The notes: generated from the sequence alone by a model not told the origin. A stretch of DNA of 59,670 nucleotides from Rhizobiaceae bacterium (GCA_025458045.1 JALOTE010000005.1:1-59670); one strand, 5' to 3'. Positions 18,500 to 28,735 are shown, numbered from the stretch's first letter. Numbers and translations: made by a program.

Positions 18500-19018
18500 T
18501 CAAAGCCCCATGATCGGGTTGCTGCCGCTCGGACGCCCGCCTCCGGCAAGGCCGCGGATCACGTTCATCAGGAACGAGGCGTCGGCGCCACCTGTCGGCG
18601 TGGTGCGGGTGACGAAATCAAACAGGCGGCCATCTTGCAGGCCGTAATCGGCGATCTGGTCCACCTTCTGCTCGCTGTCGAAATAGACGGCGAGCACGCG
18701 CTGCCCGATCAGCCGCGATTTTGCAAAAGCCACGGGGCGGGTGCGCTGCTGCGAAATGTAATAGAAGGCCTGCCGCCCGCCGAAAGCGTTGATCGTCGAG
18801 GGCGTGCCAAGCGCCAGTGTCACCTGCTCCTGCGACGAGCCGACGGGCACCAGTTCAAGCGCTTGTGGATCAACCACATAGCCATTGGTGTAGCTCTGGC
18901 GCAGCTTCAGGCTGTCACCCACACCAACCGTGTTGCAGGCGGCGAGCAACACGGCTCCGGCAGACAGCAGGACGGTCGCTGCAAGACGGGACTTGAAAGC
19001 CGGGGCGGGACGGGACAT
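18500..19018 (-). CDS. bamE: Outer-membrane assembly lipoprotein BamE (SmpA/OmlA)
   Basis: Lipoprotein of the BAM complex that inserts beta-barrels in the outer membrane. 172 residues with a lipobox ending in C28 (LLAAC). The BamE domain follows (VPVGSSQEQVTLALGTPST, then FYYISQQRTRPVAF and VLAVYFDSEQKV). The glycine-rich C-terminal tail is usual in alphaproteobacteria. It is divergent from the cytochrome chaperone gene, with 112 bases between the two starts. Confidence 0.93.
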   Translation of the reverse strand: MSRPAPAFKSRLAATVLLSAGAVLLAACNTVGVGDSLKLRQSYTNGYVVDPQALELVPVGSSQEQVTLALGTPSTINAFGGRQAFYYISQQRTRPVAFAKSRLIGQRVLAVYFDSEQKVDQIADYGLQDGRLFDFVTRTTPTGGADASFLMNVIRGLAGGGRPSGSNPIMGL

Positions 19019-19130
19019 CTGACACTCCGCAAATGGGCCGGGGCGTCAGGCGCTCCAGCAGGGCTTGGCTAAACCAGCTCGGCCGCTGATGCAAGGAACG
19101 CCGTCTCCCGGCCGTGAAAGGACAAGGCTC

Positions 19131-19685
19131 ATGAACAGGCTGATGCGTTATCTTGGCATCGCGCCCAAGGCCAATGCAGCGGTGGTAGATGCGCTTTTTG
19201 CGTCAATTGTGGCAGCCGCCCGGCAGCAGCCGCTTTACGCGCGCTTTGGCGTGCCAGATACGCCGCTTGGCCGCTTCGAGATGCTGAGCCTGCATATGGG
19301 CCTTGTGCTGCGCGCGACGCGCGGCGCCGATGGGGCGGTGCGCGACCTCACGCAGACCCTCACTGAAGAGTTCTTCAAGGACGTCGACCACTCGCTGCGC
19401 GAGCTTGGGATCGGCGATACCGGCGTGCCCAAGCGCATGAAGAAACTGGCTTCGATGTTTTATGGCCGGGTCGATGCCTATGCCCGCGCCATTGACGAGA
19501 AGGATGGTGCGGCGCTTGCAGCGGCGCTGGAGCGCAATGTCACACCCGACGGCAAGCTTGCCGATGCCGCCGGGCTTGCAGCCTACGCCTTTGGCGCGGC
19601 GGATGCGGCCGAGCGCAGCGTGGCCAATGGCTTCCTGGATGGCCGCCTCGCGTTTGGCACCGCTGGCATGGGTGAGGCCGCATGA
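19131..19685 (+). CDS. Ubiquinol-cytochrome c chaperone (CBP3 domain) protein
   Basis: A 184-residue protein of the CBP3/UQCC1 family, which helps assemble cytochrome b of the bc1 complex. Recognisable segments are QPLYARFGVPDTPLGRFEML, LHMGLVLRATRG and EEFFKDVDHSLRELGIGD, followed by PKRMKKLASMFYGRVDAY. ATG 19131 has AAGGAC/AAGG nearby; the frame is open upstream but lacks a better start. It overlaps the DUF177 gene by four bases, so the two are co-translated. Confidence 0.92.
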   Translation: MNRLMRYLGIAPKANAAVVDALFASIVAAARQQPLYARFGVPDTPLGRFEMLSLHMGLVLRATRGADGAVRDLTQTLTEEFFKDVDHSLRELGIGDTGVPKRMKKLASMFYGRVDAYARAIDEKDGAALAAALERNVTPDGKLADAAGLAAYAFGAADAAERSVANGFLDGRLAFGTAGMGEAA

Positions 19686-20233
19686 GCGCGCCGACACTGC
19701 TTGTCCGTCCGGCCCGGCTCACCAAGAAGGGCGAGCATTTCACCGGCGCGCTGGATCAAGCCGCATGTGCCGCCGTCGCCGCAGAACTCGGCATTCTGGC
19801 TGTGCATGCTTTGAACTGGACGCTGCACGCCCGCCAATGGCGCAAGGACGGGTTTGCGCTGACCGGCCATGTCGAGGCTGTCGTCGAGCAGGCTTGCATT
19901 GTCACCACCGATCCCGTGCGTCAGCATATCCGCGAGGAGATCGATCTGCGCTTCCTGCCTGAAGTCAAGGCAAACAGGCCAAAGCGGGCAGGCGATGCCG
20001 GGGACGCCGAGGATCTTGCCTTTGACGCCTCTCCGGAAGACGAGCCGGAATGTTTTGCAGGCGACACGTTTGACGCCGGCCCGCTGGTGATCGAGCATAT
20101 GGCGCTCGGACTTGATCCCTATCCCCGTGCGCCGGGCGCTACCTTTGACGAGGCTGCAGTCGCTGCCTTGCAACCGGAGGATGAAAGCCCGATGGCGCGC
20201 GCCTTGCGCCAATGGGGGAAAAAGTCGGATTGA
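19682..20233 (+). CDS. DUF177 (YceD-like) protein
   Basis: A 183-residue acidic cytoplasmic protein of the DUF177/YceD family. In other bacteria yceD lies beside rpmF and plsX and has been linked to 23S rRNA accumulation; here rpmF is absent but plsX follows. Family segments: HVEAVVEQACIVTTDPV and IREEIDLRFLPE, without the zinc cysteines of some homologues; the C-terminal DAGPLVIEHMALGLDPYPR matches the family end. A palindromic repeat separates it from plsX. Confidence 0.88.
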   Translation: MSAPTLLVRPARLTKKGEHFTGALDQAACAAVAAELGILAVHALNWTLHARQWRKDGFALTGHVEAVVEQACIVTTDPVRQHIREEIDLRFLPEVKANRPKRAGDAGDAEDLAFDASPEDEPECFAGDTFDAGPLVIEHMALGLDPYPRAPGATFDEAAVAALQPEDESPMARALRQWGKKSD

Positions 20234-20251
20234 GGCGAATGGTCAGCAGTA

Positions 20252-20367
20252 TCTTCGTTTGAAATCCTCGTCATCCTGAGGTGCCTTTTTGCTCGTGCTT
20301 CGAGGCTCGCTCTGTTCGCACGCCAACATGAAGGCAAAACGCCTCGAAAGACGGATTTCAAACAGAG
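20252..20367. repeat. Dispersed palindromic element, copy 3
   Basis: Ends are TTTGAAATCC (20258-20267) and its inverse GGATTTCAAA (20353-20362). Inside is TCATCCTGAGGTGCC followed by GTGCTTCGAGGCTCG and CATGAAGGCAAAACGCCTCGA, the same blocks as in other copies but rearranged in reverse order. It occupies the DUF177-plsX gap. Confidence 0.7.
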
Positions 20368-20494
20368 GCATGGCTGCATTTTGGGCGCAACCCAAACGAA
20401 GTTTGCCCAGAAAATCATCCTTTGGGCCTTCTTTTGCCGGAACACGCGGGCTAGAAGCGCAACCGGCATTCCGGCCCTGATCGAGGAAGCGGGT

Positions 20495-21559
20495 TTGGTT
20501 ACACTGTCAATTGACGCGATGGGGGGCGATGTCGGCCCGTCGGTCGTGCTGCCCGGAGTGGCGATCGCGCTGCGCCGCCGGCCGGACATCAAGCCGCTGC
20601 TGTTTGGCCGCGCCGAGGCGATCAGCCCTGTTCTGGATAGTCTGCCTGCGTTGAAGGCCGTCGCGACAGTCATCCATTGCGATGTGTCTGTCTCGATGGA
20701 AGACAAGCCAAGCCAGGCGTTACGGGCTGGCCGCTACAAATCATCGATGTGGAAAGCAATCGAGGCGGTCAAGACATCGGAGGCCCAAGCCTGCGTCTCT
20801 GCGGGCAACACCGGCGCGCTGATGGCGATGTCGAAGTTCTGCCTGCGCCCGATGGCGAATATCGAACGCCCGGCGATTGCCGCCATTTGGCCCAATGTGA
20901 AGTCGGAAAGCGTCGTGCTCGACGTTGGCGCGACGATTGGCGCGGACGCGCAGCAGCTGGTCGATTTCGCCATCCTGGGCGCTGCCCTGGCGCGTGCGTT
21001 GCTTGCCATCCCGCGGCCGACGGTCGGTTTGCTCAATGTCGGCGTCGAGGAGATCAAGGGGCAGGAAGAGGTCAAGGAGGCTGGCAAATTGTTGAAGGCC
21101 GCCAACCTGTCCTCTCTTGCCTATCACGGCTTCGTCGAAGGTGACGACCTCGGCAAAGGCGTCGTCGATGTGGTGGTGACGGAAGGCTTTGCCGGCAACA
21201 TCGCCTTGAAGACGGCGGAGGGCACCGCCAAGCAGATCGCCTCATATTTGCGCGATGCGATGGGACGCACGCTCATGGCGCGCCTCGGCTATCTGCTTGC
21301 CAAGGGCGCGTTTGATGCGCTGCGCGAGAAGATGGACCCGCGCAAGGTGAATGGCGGGGTGTTCCTCGGCCTCAACGGCATTGTTGTCAAAAGCCATGGC
21401 GGCACGGATGCCGAAGGCTTTGCGGCGGCCGTCGAACTCGCTTACCAGATGGGCCGCAATGGCATCATTGCCAAAATCGCCTCTGACTTGAACGAATTCC
21501 ATGCGCGCGCGGTGACCGCCCAGCCGTCCGCCGCGCAAGCCATTGGGAAGGCCGTCTGA
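20495..21559 (+). CDS. plsX: Phosphate acyltransferase PlsX
   Basis: Converts acyl-ACP to acyl-phosphate for phospholipid synthesis. 354 residues from a TTG start at 20495, chosen because GAGGAAG lies five bases upstream and the protein then begins right before the conserved [15 protein letters not shown]. Other landmarks: [35 protein letters not shown] and [15 protein letters not shown]. Translating further upstream runs into repeat-derived sequence. fabH starts one base after the stop. Confidence 0.95.
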   Translation: MVTLSIDAMGGDVGPSVVLPGVAIALRRRPDIKPLLFGRAEAISPVLDSLPALKAVATVIHCDVSVSMEDKPSQALRAGRYKSSMWKAIEAVKTSEAQACVSAGNTGALMAMSKFCLRPMANIERPAIAAIWPNVKSESVVLDVGATIGADAQQLVDFAILGAALARALLAIPRPTVGLLNVGVEEIKGQEEVKEAGKLLKAANLSSLAYHGFVEGDDLGKGVVDVVVTEGFAGNIALKTAEGTAKQIASYLRDAMGRTLMARLGYLLAKGAFDALREKMDPRKVNGGVFLGLNGIVVKSHGGTDAEGFAAAVELAYQMGRNGIIAKIASDLNEFHARAVTAQPSAAQAIGKAV

Positions 21560-21560
21560 C

Positions 21561-22553
21561 ATGAGTGAGATGATTGCGCGCCGCTCTGTCGTGCGCGGTG
21601 TCGGCAAGTCCATGCCCGCCCGCATCCTGACCAACGCCGAAATGGAAACGATGCTCGAAACCAGCGACGAGTGGATCGTCCAGCGGACCGGCATCCGTCA
21701 GCGGCATATCGCGGGCGCAGGGGAAACCACGTCGACGCTCGGCCTAGCCGCAGCGCGGGCGGCACTTGCCAACGCAAAGATGCAACCCGCCGACATCGAT
21801 TTGGTCATCGTGGCGACCGCCACACCGGACAACACGTTTCCGGCAACCGCGGTGGAAATCCAGCACGGGCTCGGCATCAGCCACGGCTTCGCCTTCGACA
21901 TGCAGGCGGTCTGCTCCGGATTCGTCTATGCCGTCGCGACCGCCGACATGTATCTCAAGGCCGGGCAGGCGCGCCGCGCGCTGGTGATCGGCGCCGAAAC
22001 ATTCTCGCGCATCCTCGACTGGGAGGACCGCACGACATGCGTGCTATTCGGCGACGGTGCGGGCGCTGTCGTGCTTGAAGCGGTCGTCACGCCAGCGGAT
22101 GCCGGTGATGACGCGCCGGGCATCATCGTCTCCAGCCTGCGCTCGGACGGCGCCCACAAGGACAAGCTTTTTGTCGATGGCGGACCGTCGACGACACAAA
22201 CGGTCGGGCACCTGCGCATGCAGGGCCGCGAGGTGTTCAAGCATGCTGTCGCCATGATCACCGACGTGATCGATGATGTGCTTGCCAAGGCCGGTGTCAC
22301 CGTTGACGACATTGACTGGTTCGTGCCGCATCAGGCCAATGTGCGCATCGTCGAGGGCGCTGCCAAGAAACTCGGCATCCCGTTGGAGAAGGTGGTTGTC
22401 ACCGTCGACCGCCATGGCAACACATCGGCGGCTTCCGTGCCGTTGGCGCTGGAGCATGCCGTGACGGCCGGGATGATCAAGAAAGGCGACCTCGTCCTGC
22501 TTGAGGCGATGGGCGGCGGCTTCACCTGGGGCGCGACGCTGATCCGTTGGTAA
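21561..22553 (+). CDS. fabH: Beta-ketoacyl-ACP synthase III
   Basis: Starts fatty-acid synthesis by condensing acetyl-CoA with malonyl-ACP. 330 residues. Catalytic triad: Cys118 in [10 protein letters not shown], His257 in VPHQANVRI, Asn287 in [16 protein letters not shown] 21561 is one base after the plsX stop, so both form one operon. The end [10 protein letters not shown] is the family norm. Confidence 0.97.
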   Translation: MSEMIARRSVVRGVGKSMPARILTNAEMETMLETSDEWIVQRTGIRQRHIAGAGETTSTLGLAAARAALANAKMQPADIDLVIVATATPDNTFPATAVEIQHGLGISHGFAFDMQAVCSGFVYAVATADMYLKAGQARRALVIGAETFSRILDWEDRTTCVLFGDGAGAVVLEAVVTPADAGDDAPGIIVSSLRSDGAHKDKLFVDGGPSTTQTVGHLRMQGREVFKHAVAMITDVIDDVLAKAGVTVDDIDWFVPHQANVRIVEGAAKKLGIPLEKVVVTVDRHGNTSAASVPLALEHAVTAGMIKKGDLVLLEAMGGGFTWGATLIRW

Positions 22554-22657
22554 GCCGTTGAAATGATGATGTTGCGGCGTAAATGAAGGTGATTTTTGCC
22601 GTCCTTGACCAAATCCTTCAATCGAATTAGTTTGCCGCGCCAAATGCGGGGGAATGC

Positions 22658-22978
22658 ATGGCCAGCAAGACATTGACGCGCGCCGATCTGGCGGAAGCGG
22701 TTTATCGCAAAGTCGGTCTCTCACGCACGGAATCGGCCGATTTGGTTGAAATGGTCCTGCAGGAAATGAGCGATGCCGTCGCACGCGGCGAGGCGTTGAA
22801 GATATCCTCCTTTGCCACCTTCCAGTTGCGCGACAAGAATGAGCGTATCGGCCGCAATCCGAAAACGGGCGAGGAAGTGCCGATCACCCCGCGCCGCGTG
22901 ATCTCGTTCAAGGCCTCCAACGTGCTGAAGAACCGCGTTCAGGTCGGTCACGAAATCCGCCGCGCCAAGGGTTTGTGA
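22658..22978 (+). CDS. ihfA: Integration host factor alpha subunit
   Basis: Nucleoid protein that bends DNA at specific sites as a heterodimer with IhfB. 106 residues. The DNA-binding arm is [20 protein letters not shown], with the proline-bearing tip that intercalates DNA. A GGGGGA lies seven bases ahead of the ATG. Its place after plsX-fabH and before the MerR gene is conserved in alphaproteobacteria. Confidence 0.95.
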   Translation: MASKTLTRADLAEAVYRKVGLSRTESADLVEMVLQEMSDAVARGEALKISSFATFQLRDKNERIGRNPKTGEEVPITPRRVISFKASNVLKNRVQVGHEIRRAKGL

Positions 22979-23067
22979 GCGCGCTTTCATCTTTCGCTTG
23001 AATGATTGGCATCATCCCGCTGAAATGTGGCGGGAAGTGCTGTGCGATTCTGTTTAGGAGTGGCCTG

Positions 23068-23616
23068 ATGTCGGACAAGGGCATGGATGCGTTTCGCACC
23101 ATCAGCGAAGTGGCCGATGAGCTTGACCTCCCGCAGCATGTGCTCCGCTTTTGGGAAACCCGCTTCGCCCAAATCAAGCCGATGAAGCGAGGCGGTGGCC
23201 GGCGCTATTACCGCCCCGTCGATGTCGACCTCATCAAGGGCATCCGCAATCTGCTCTATGATCGCGGCTACACGATCAAGGGCGCGCAACGCCTCATCAA
23301 GGACAATGGCGTGGCCTTCGTGCAGGCGCTGGGCGCAGGCGACATGGAAGCCGCGCGCGCCATCGCCGACAAGCGCCAGCAAGATGCCGCGCCAACAGCT
23401 GCGCCCCAGTCTCGCGCGGCGGCTTTGCCTGACAATGAAATCATCGTCGGCAAGCCGAAGCCTCCCGTCTCGCGGCGCTTTTTCGGCATGGGCGGCGGGG
23501 AGGCTGCAAGTGCCTCCGACAGCCCCGACAGCATCGGCAAGGACAACCGGGCCCTGTTGCAGGAGACTCTGTTTGACCTGCTTGAGTGCAAGCGCCTGCT
23601 CGATCAGGCGCGCTGA
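23068..23616 (+). CDS. MerR-family transcriptional regulator
   Basis: A 182-residue regulator. The N-terminal winged helix reads [40 protein letters not shown] and [20 protein letters not shown]. The rest is a polar linker with a C-terminal helix ([13 protein letters not shown]). There is no metal-binding Cys pair. ATG 23068 follows TAGGAG at good distance. The family conserved downstream of ihfA has no established ligand. tRNA-Pro follows on the other strand. Confidence 0.9.
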   Translation: MSDKGMDAFRTISEVADELDLPQHVLRFWETRFAQIKPMKRGGGRRYYRPVDVDLIKGIRNLLYDRGYTIKGAQRLIKDNGVAFVQALGAGDMEAARAIADKRQQDAAPTAAPQSRAAALPDNEIIVGKPKPPVSRRFFGMGGGEAASASDSPDSIGKDNRALLQETLFDLLECKRLLDQAR

Positions 23617-23688
23617 CAACGGATCATTTTGCTGCGATCGCCGCGCTTCGACGCGGTGATTTGTCTTTTGCGTCGGCGGGGAATTGAA

Positions 23689-23765
<77 letters not shown>

Positions 23766-23839
23766 ATCCGGCTGCGGCATACAGGGTTCGTGCGGCTCCG
23801 GTCAATCGCCGCGCGGTGGAAATGCCGCCGAAACATGGA

Positions 23840-25108
23840 TCATTCCGCCGCGGCCATGCCTTCGTCGAAATGGGAGGCCGACGCGGCGCCGATGCGCTGT
23901 TCCAGCAACTCCAGCCCGCGCTCGGCCGCACCGCGGTTGATGAGCGGGGCGGAATGCGGGTGCCAGCTGATCTGGATGTCGTCGCGGCCGGACACGGCGA
24001 AAGCGTCCTTGAGGATCGACCGGAGTTCAGGTTCAAGCAGGGCTTCGCCTGCGCCGCCAAATCCGACAAGCGCCACGGGGGCCGGGTCGATCAGCGCGAA
24101 AACATTGCGCAGGCCGACGCCGAGCGCGCGCGCAGCCTGAAGGAAGGCGCGGCGCTCCGGCCCGTCCGCCGCCATTGCGGCCTGCGACAGGGCGGAAAAC
24201 TCGTCTCTGTCGATGTCGTTGCGGGGCGTTGCATGCGGGTCGATGCCGTGAGCGGCGCGGTGAATGGCGTAATCCCCGGCATAGGCCTCGATGCAGCCGC
24301 GCCGCCCGCAGCGGCACAGCGCCCCGTCATAGTGATGCACCATGTGGCCGAATTCGGCCGCCGATGAACGCACGCCCGAAAACAACTGGCCGCCGACAAA
24401 CATGCTCATGCCAATTCCGTCCGTCATGGCGATCGAAACAAAGTCGCCGCCATAGCGCTCCGGTTCTGTGTGGCGCAGCGCAATGGCTGTCGCGTCGCTG
24501 TCATTGGCGACCGTCACCGGAATGCCGACCAGCCGTTCCAGATCATCGGCGAAGCGCACTTCGCCTTTCGTGATCGGCGACCAGAGCATCGTCCGCCCGG
24601 CAGTATCCGTCACACCCTGCACACCGAGTGACACCTGCCGAACCGGCGGCAGCGTTCCGGGCAGTTCTGCCATCATGCCGGACAAGGCATAGGCGATCGC
24701 GCGGGTGATTTCGCCCGGGTTGGCTTTCAGTGTCTCGATTCGCGCGTCGGTCACATGGATTTCGGCCCCGGCGAAATCGTAAAGGGCAAAGCGCGCCGTA
24801 TTGAGGCTGAGCGCGACGGTTGCGACAAGGCCGCCGCGCGGATCAAGCCCCAGCGCCACCTGCGGGCGCCCGCGGCGCGGGGCAGGGCCAGCAGCATCCT
24901 GCTCGCGCAGCGCGCGCTCGCCGATCAACGCGGCGGTGATGGTCGAAATGGTGGCAGGGGAAAGCGCGGTCGCCTGCGCCAGTTCGGTGCGCGAGATGCG
25001 CTGTGCATGCCGCACGGCCCGCAGGATTCGCACCATGTTGGCCCGGCGCAAATCATCCGAGCGCACCAGCGCCGGGCTGCCAGCCTTGCCTGAAAACGGC
25101 GACCCCAT
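23840..25108 (-). CDS. xylR: ROK-family repressor, probable xylose regulator XylR
   Basis: A 422-residue ROK protein with an N-terminal winged HTH (RTELAQATALSPATISTITA) and a sugar-kinase-like domain containing the ROK zinc site (CRCGRRGCIEAYAG) and the DNDSDATAIAL-type ATPase fold segment (VTVANDSDATA). ATG 25108 has GGGGAGG nine bases upstream; an earlier ATG at 25198 has none. It is divergent from xylF, the usual layout of alphaproteobacterial xylose repressors. The xylose assignment rests on the neighbouring importer and is inference. Confidence 0.85.
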   Translation of the reverse strand: MGSPFSGKAGSPALVRSDDLRRANMVRILRAVRHAQRISRTELAQATALSPATISTITAALIGERALREQDAAGPAPRRGRPQVALGLDPRGGLVATVALSLNTARFALYDFAGAEIHVTDARIETLKANPGEITRAIAYALSGMMAELPGTLPPVRQVSLGVQGVTDTAGRTMLWSPITKGEVRFADDLERLVGIPVTVANDSDATAIALRHTEPERYGGDFVSIAMTDGIGMSMFVGGQLFSGVRSSAAEFGHMVHHYDGALCRCGRRGCIEAYAGDYAIHRAAHGIDPHATPRNDIDRDEFSALSQAAMAADGPERRAFLQAARALGVGLRNVFALIDPAPVALVGFGGAGEALLEPELRSILKDAFAVSGRDDIQISWHPHSAPLINRGAAERGLELLEQRIGAASASHFDEGMAAAE

Positions 25109-25191
25109 CGGCGATGCCTCCCCAACATCGGCAGCGCATGGCTGATTTCCCCAACGGAAACAGGAAGCCTCGCCATTCTGCAACATTGATG

Positions 25192-25244
25192 TTGACACGA
25201 AAGGCGTAATTCGCCAATCTTTTTTTCGAGCCTTGAATTAAAGG
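25192..25244. promoter_or_regulatory. Divergent control region of the ROK repressor and xylFHG
   Basis: TTGACA at 25192-25197 looks like a plus-strand -35 box. Downstream lie two inverted repeats: GGCGTAATTCGCC (25203-25215) and CCTTGAATTAAAGG (25231-25244). Either could be the ROK operator. The -10 sequence at the expected spacing is weak. Confidence 0.35.
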
Positions 25245-25300
25245 TTCGGGCCATCATGGCTCATGATCGGATCGTGCCGGTTTTCGGCACTGGGGAGGAA

Positions 25301-26332
25301 ATGATGAAGAAATATGCACTCGCGCTTGCGGGCGCGGTTTTTGCCGTGTCCTTTGCCGGCTCGGCTCTCGCCGAAGGCAAGAAAATCGGCGTTTCGTGGT
25401 CGAACTTCCAGGAAGAGCGCTGGAAAACCGACGAAGCAGCCATGAAGGCCGCCATCGAAGCCGCCGGCAACGAATATGTGTCGGCCGACGCGCAGGGCTC
25501 GGCTGCCAAGCAGCTGACCGACATCGAAGCGCTGATCGCGCAGGGCGTCAACGCGCTCGTGATCCTCGCCATGGACAAGGATGCGATCGGCCCGGCCGTC
25601 GACAAGGCTGCCGCCGAAGGCATCCCGGTCGTTGGCTATGACCGCCTGATCGAAGATCAGCGCGCCTTCTACCTGACCTTCGACAACAAGGGCGTCGGCC
25701 GCATCATTGCCGAACAGGTGAAAGCTGCGAAGCCGGAAGGCAACTATGCGATCATCAAAGGCGACAAGGGCGATCCGAACGCCGGCTTCCTGCTTGAAGG
25801 CATGATGGAAGTCATCAAGGCTGATGTTGACGCCGGCAAGATCAAGATCGTGGGTGAAGCCTTCACCGACGGCTGGAAGCCGGAAAACGCCCAGAAAAAC
25901 ATGGAGCAGATCCTCACCGCCAACAACAACGCCGTTGACGCCGTTCTGGCTCAGAACGACGGCATGGCCGGTGGTGCGATCGCCGCGCTGAAAGCCCAGG
26001 GCCTCAACATCCCGATCGGCGGTCAGGACGGTGACCTTGCAGCCATCAACCGCGTCGCCCGCGGCGAACAGACGGTGTCGGTCTGGAAAGACTCCCGCCA
26101 GCTCGGCAAGGCTGCCGGTGAAATCGCCTCCGCGCTCGCCGGCGGCACCGCTCTGGATGCCATCCCGAACGCCGTGAAGTTCTCGGGCGGCGAAAAAGGC
26201 GTCGAGATGAACGCGATCCTGCTCGCTCCGACCCCGCTGACCAAAGACAATATCGGCGTCGCCATCGACGCAGGCCACATCTCGAAAGAGCAGGCTTGTG
26301 AAGGCGCGATGGCCGGCGTCAACGGCTGCTGA
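25301..26332 (+). CDS. xylF: D-xylose-type ABC importer, periplasmic binding protein
   Basis: Periplasmic sugar-binding protein of about 343 residues with a Sec signal (KKYALALAGAVFAVSFAG, cleavage after ALA). The mature part is close to XylF: VSWSNFQEERWKTDEAAM, ANNNAVDAVLAQNDGMAGGA and the sugar-contact GGQDGDLAAINRVARGEQT. ATG 25304 is nearly as good a start, with GGAGG five bases upstream. It leads the xylFHG genes; a hairpin pair follows its stop and probably makes xylF transcripts more abundant than xylHG. Confidence 0.92.
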   Translation: MMKKYALALAGAVFAVSFAGSALAEGKKIGVSWSNFQEERWKTDEAAMKAAIEAAGNEYVSADAQGSAAKQLTDIEALIAQGVNALVILAMDKDAIGPAVDKAAAEGIPVVGYDRLIEDQRAFYLTFDNKGVGRIIAEQVKAAKPEGNYAIIKGDKGDPNAGFLLEGMMEVIKADVDAGKIKIVGEAFTDGWKPENAQKNMEQILTANNNAVDAVLAQNDGMAGGAIAALKAQGLNIPIGGQDGDLAAINRVARGEQTVSVWKDSRQLGKAAGEIASALAGGTALDAIPNAVKFSGGEKGVEMNAILLAPTPLTKDNIGVAIDAGHISKEQACEGAMAGVNGC

Positions 26333-26366
26333 TTTCGGCTTCGGCTGGAACATAAAGCAACGCTGT

Positions 26367-26384
26367 TTTCGGCTTCTGCCGAAA
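26367..26384 (+). other. Hairpin between xylF and xylH
   Basis: TTTCGGC (26367-26373) pairs with GCCGAAA (26378-26384) around TTCT. It lies between the xylF stop and the stronger terminator-like stem and may protect the 3' end of xylF mRNA. Confidence 0.4.
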
Positions 26385-26403
26385 CACATCGCATCATTGT
26401 ATG

Positions 26404-26428
26404 CGCCGGGCTTCGGCCCGGCGTTTTT
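26404..26428 (+). terminator. Intra-operon terminator/attenuator after xylF
   Basis: CGCCGGGC (26404-26411), loop TTCG, GCCCGGCG (26416-26423), then TTTTT. A perfect 8-bp stem with a stable tetraloop between the binding-protein gene and the permease gene; read-through would be needed for xylHG, giving unequal expression. Confidence 0.75.
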
Positions 26429-26499
26429 GCAAGCTGCGCCAATGTCTTACCAAAACCATAATGGCGCAACCGTTGACGGCTCTGATGGGAGGGACATCC

Positions 26500-27831
26500 G
26501 TGAGCAACACTCCAACTGGCGCGACGCCGGCGATGCAGCACATGCAGGCGCAGGAAGGGGCGTTCGCCCGCTTCCTCAAGGCCACCGAAATCGACAGCCG
26601 CCTTCTTGGGATGGCGGGCGCGTTGTTGCTGATCTGGATCGGCTTTCATCTCTACGGCCTGATCGTCAACGGCTTTGGCGCGTTTCTGACGCCGCGCAAT
26701 TTGTGGAACCTGTCGGTGCAGACAGCGTCCATCGGCATCATGGCCACCGGCATGGTGCTCATCATCGTGACGCGACACATCGATCTGTCGGTCGGCTCGG
26801 TGCTTGGCTTCACCGCCATGTGCATGGGCATTTTCCAGGTCTGGGTGCTGCCGGAATGGCTGGGCCTCGGTCACCCGATGATCTGGATCCTGACCGTGCT
26901 TCTCGGACTTGCCGTAGGCACTCTGGTCGGCGCGTTCCAAGGCTGGCTGGTCGCCTATCTCGGCATCCCGGCCTTCATCGTCACGCTGGGCGGGCTTCTG
27001 GTCTGGCGCGGCGCGGCCTTCATGCTGGCCCGCGGTGAAACGATTTCGCCGGTTGACACCACCTTCGCCCTGCTCGGCGGCGGACCCTACGGCTCGGTCG
27101 GCGCGACATGGAGTTGGGTCATCGGCATTATTGCCTGCCTCGGCGTCATAGCACTCATTTATTTCGGCCGTCAGCAACGCAAGCGCTTCCAGTTCCCGCT
27201 GCGGCCGATGTGGGCGGAATATTTCATGGGCGCGCTCGGCTGCGGCCTGATCCTCGGCTTCGTCTGGCTGGTCGACAGCTACCCGTGGCCGATCGGCATC
27301 GTGCGCCAATATGTCGAGGCGAATGGCATCACCACGCCGCCCGAAGAGCTCTACATCGCCCACGGCTTTGCAATCCCGGTCCTGATCCTGATCGTCGTCG
27401 GCATCGTGATGACGTTCATCGCCACGCGCACCACCTTTGGCCGCTACGTGTTCGCTATCGGCGGCAACCCCGAGGCGGCAGAACTTGCTGGCATCAACAC
27501 CCGCTGGGTTACGGTGAAGATCTTCGCGCTGATGGGTTTCCTCGCCGGGCTTGCCGCCGTTGTCGCATCTGCCCGCCTCAATTCGGCAACCAACGCGCTT
27601 GGCACCCTCGACGAACTGTATGTGATTGCCGCCGCCGTCATCGGCGGCACATCGCTGGCAGGCGGCGTCGGCACGATCTATGGCGCGATCCTTGGCGCGC
27701 TGGTCATGCAGTCGCTGCAATCGGGCATGGTGCTGATCGGCTTCGACGCCGCCATCCAGCAGATCGTTGTCGGCTTCGTGCTTGTCGTCGCCGTCTGGCT
27801 CGACACCATCTACCGCCGCAACGCCAAATAA
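26500..27831 (+). CDS. xylH: D-xylose-type ABC importer, permease
   Basis: Inner-membrane permease of the ribose/xylose branch, 443 residues from GTG 26500, which has GGGAGGG six bases upstream; ATGs at 26461 and 26485 are alternatives. About ten or more membrane helices; the family block HIDLSVGSVLGFTAM, the EAA-like loop GGNPEAAELAGINTRW and the late GGTSLAGGVGTIYGAILGAL are present. The insert around 225-300 before LYIAHGFAIPVLI makes it longer than RbsC/FrcC and supports XylH. Confidence 0.92.
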   Translation: MSNTPTGATPAMQHMQAQEGAFARFLKATEIDSRLLGMAGALLLIWIGFHLYGLIVNGFGAFLTPRNLWNLSVQTASIGIMATGMVLIIVTRHIDLSVGSVLGFTAMCMGIFQVWVLPEWLGLGHPMIWILTVLLGLAVGTLVGAFQGWLVAYLGIPAFIVTLGGLLVWRGAAFMLARGETISPVDTTFALLGGGPYGSVGATWSWVIGIIACLGVIALIYFGRQQRKRFQFPLRPMWAEYFMGALGCGLILGFVWLVDSYPWPIGIVRQYVEANGITTPPEELYIAHGFAIPVLILIVVGIVMTFIATRTTFGRYVFAIGGNPEAAELAGINTRWVTVKIFALMGFLAGLAAVVASARLNSATNALGTLDELYVIAAAVIGGTSLAGGVGTIYGAILGALVMQSLQSGMVLIGFDAAIQQIVVGFVLVVAVWLDTIYRRNAK

Positions 27832-27855
27832 GCCGAAGAAGGGGAGGGCCTGATC

Positions 27856-28632
<777 letters not shown>

Positions 28633-28635
28633 AGG

Positions 28636-28735
28636 CGAGGGAATAGCCAATAGCGAATAGTAAATTGCAAGGAGATGCTGCTCTTCCACTACTCGCTACT
28701 CGCTACTCGCTACTCGCTACTCGCCACTCGCTTTC
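28636..28735. repeat. 7-bp tandem array (CTACTCG) with inverted degenerate arm
   Basis: Five consecutive GCTACTC-type heptamers plus a variant (GCCACTC) run from about 28687 to 28731. The left side (28640-28665, AATAGCCAATAGCGAATAG) is a degenerate inverted copy, so the whole may fold. The array overlaps the 3' end of the Wzy-like gene on the minus strand and supplies its last codons and TAG stop. Confidence 0.75.
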
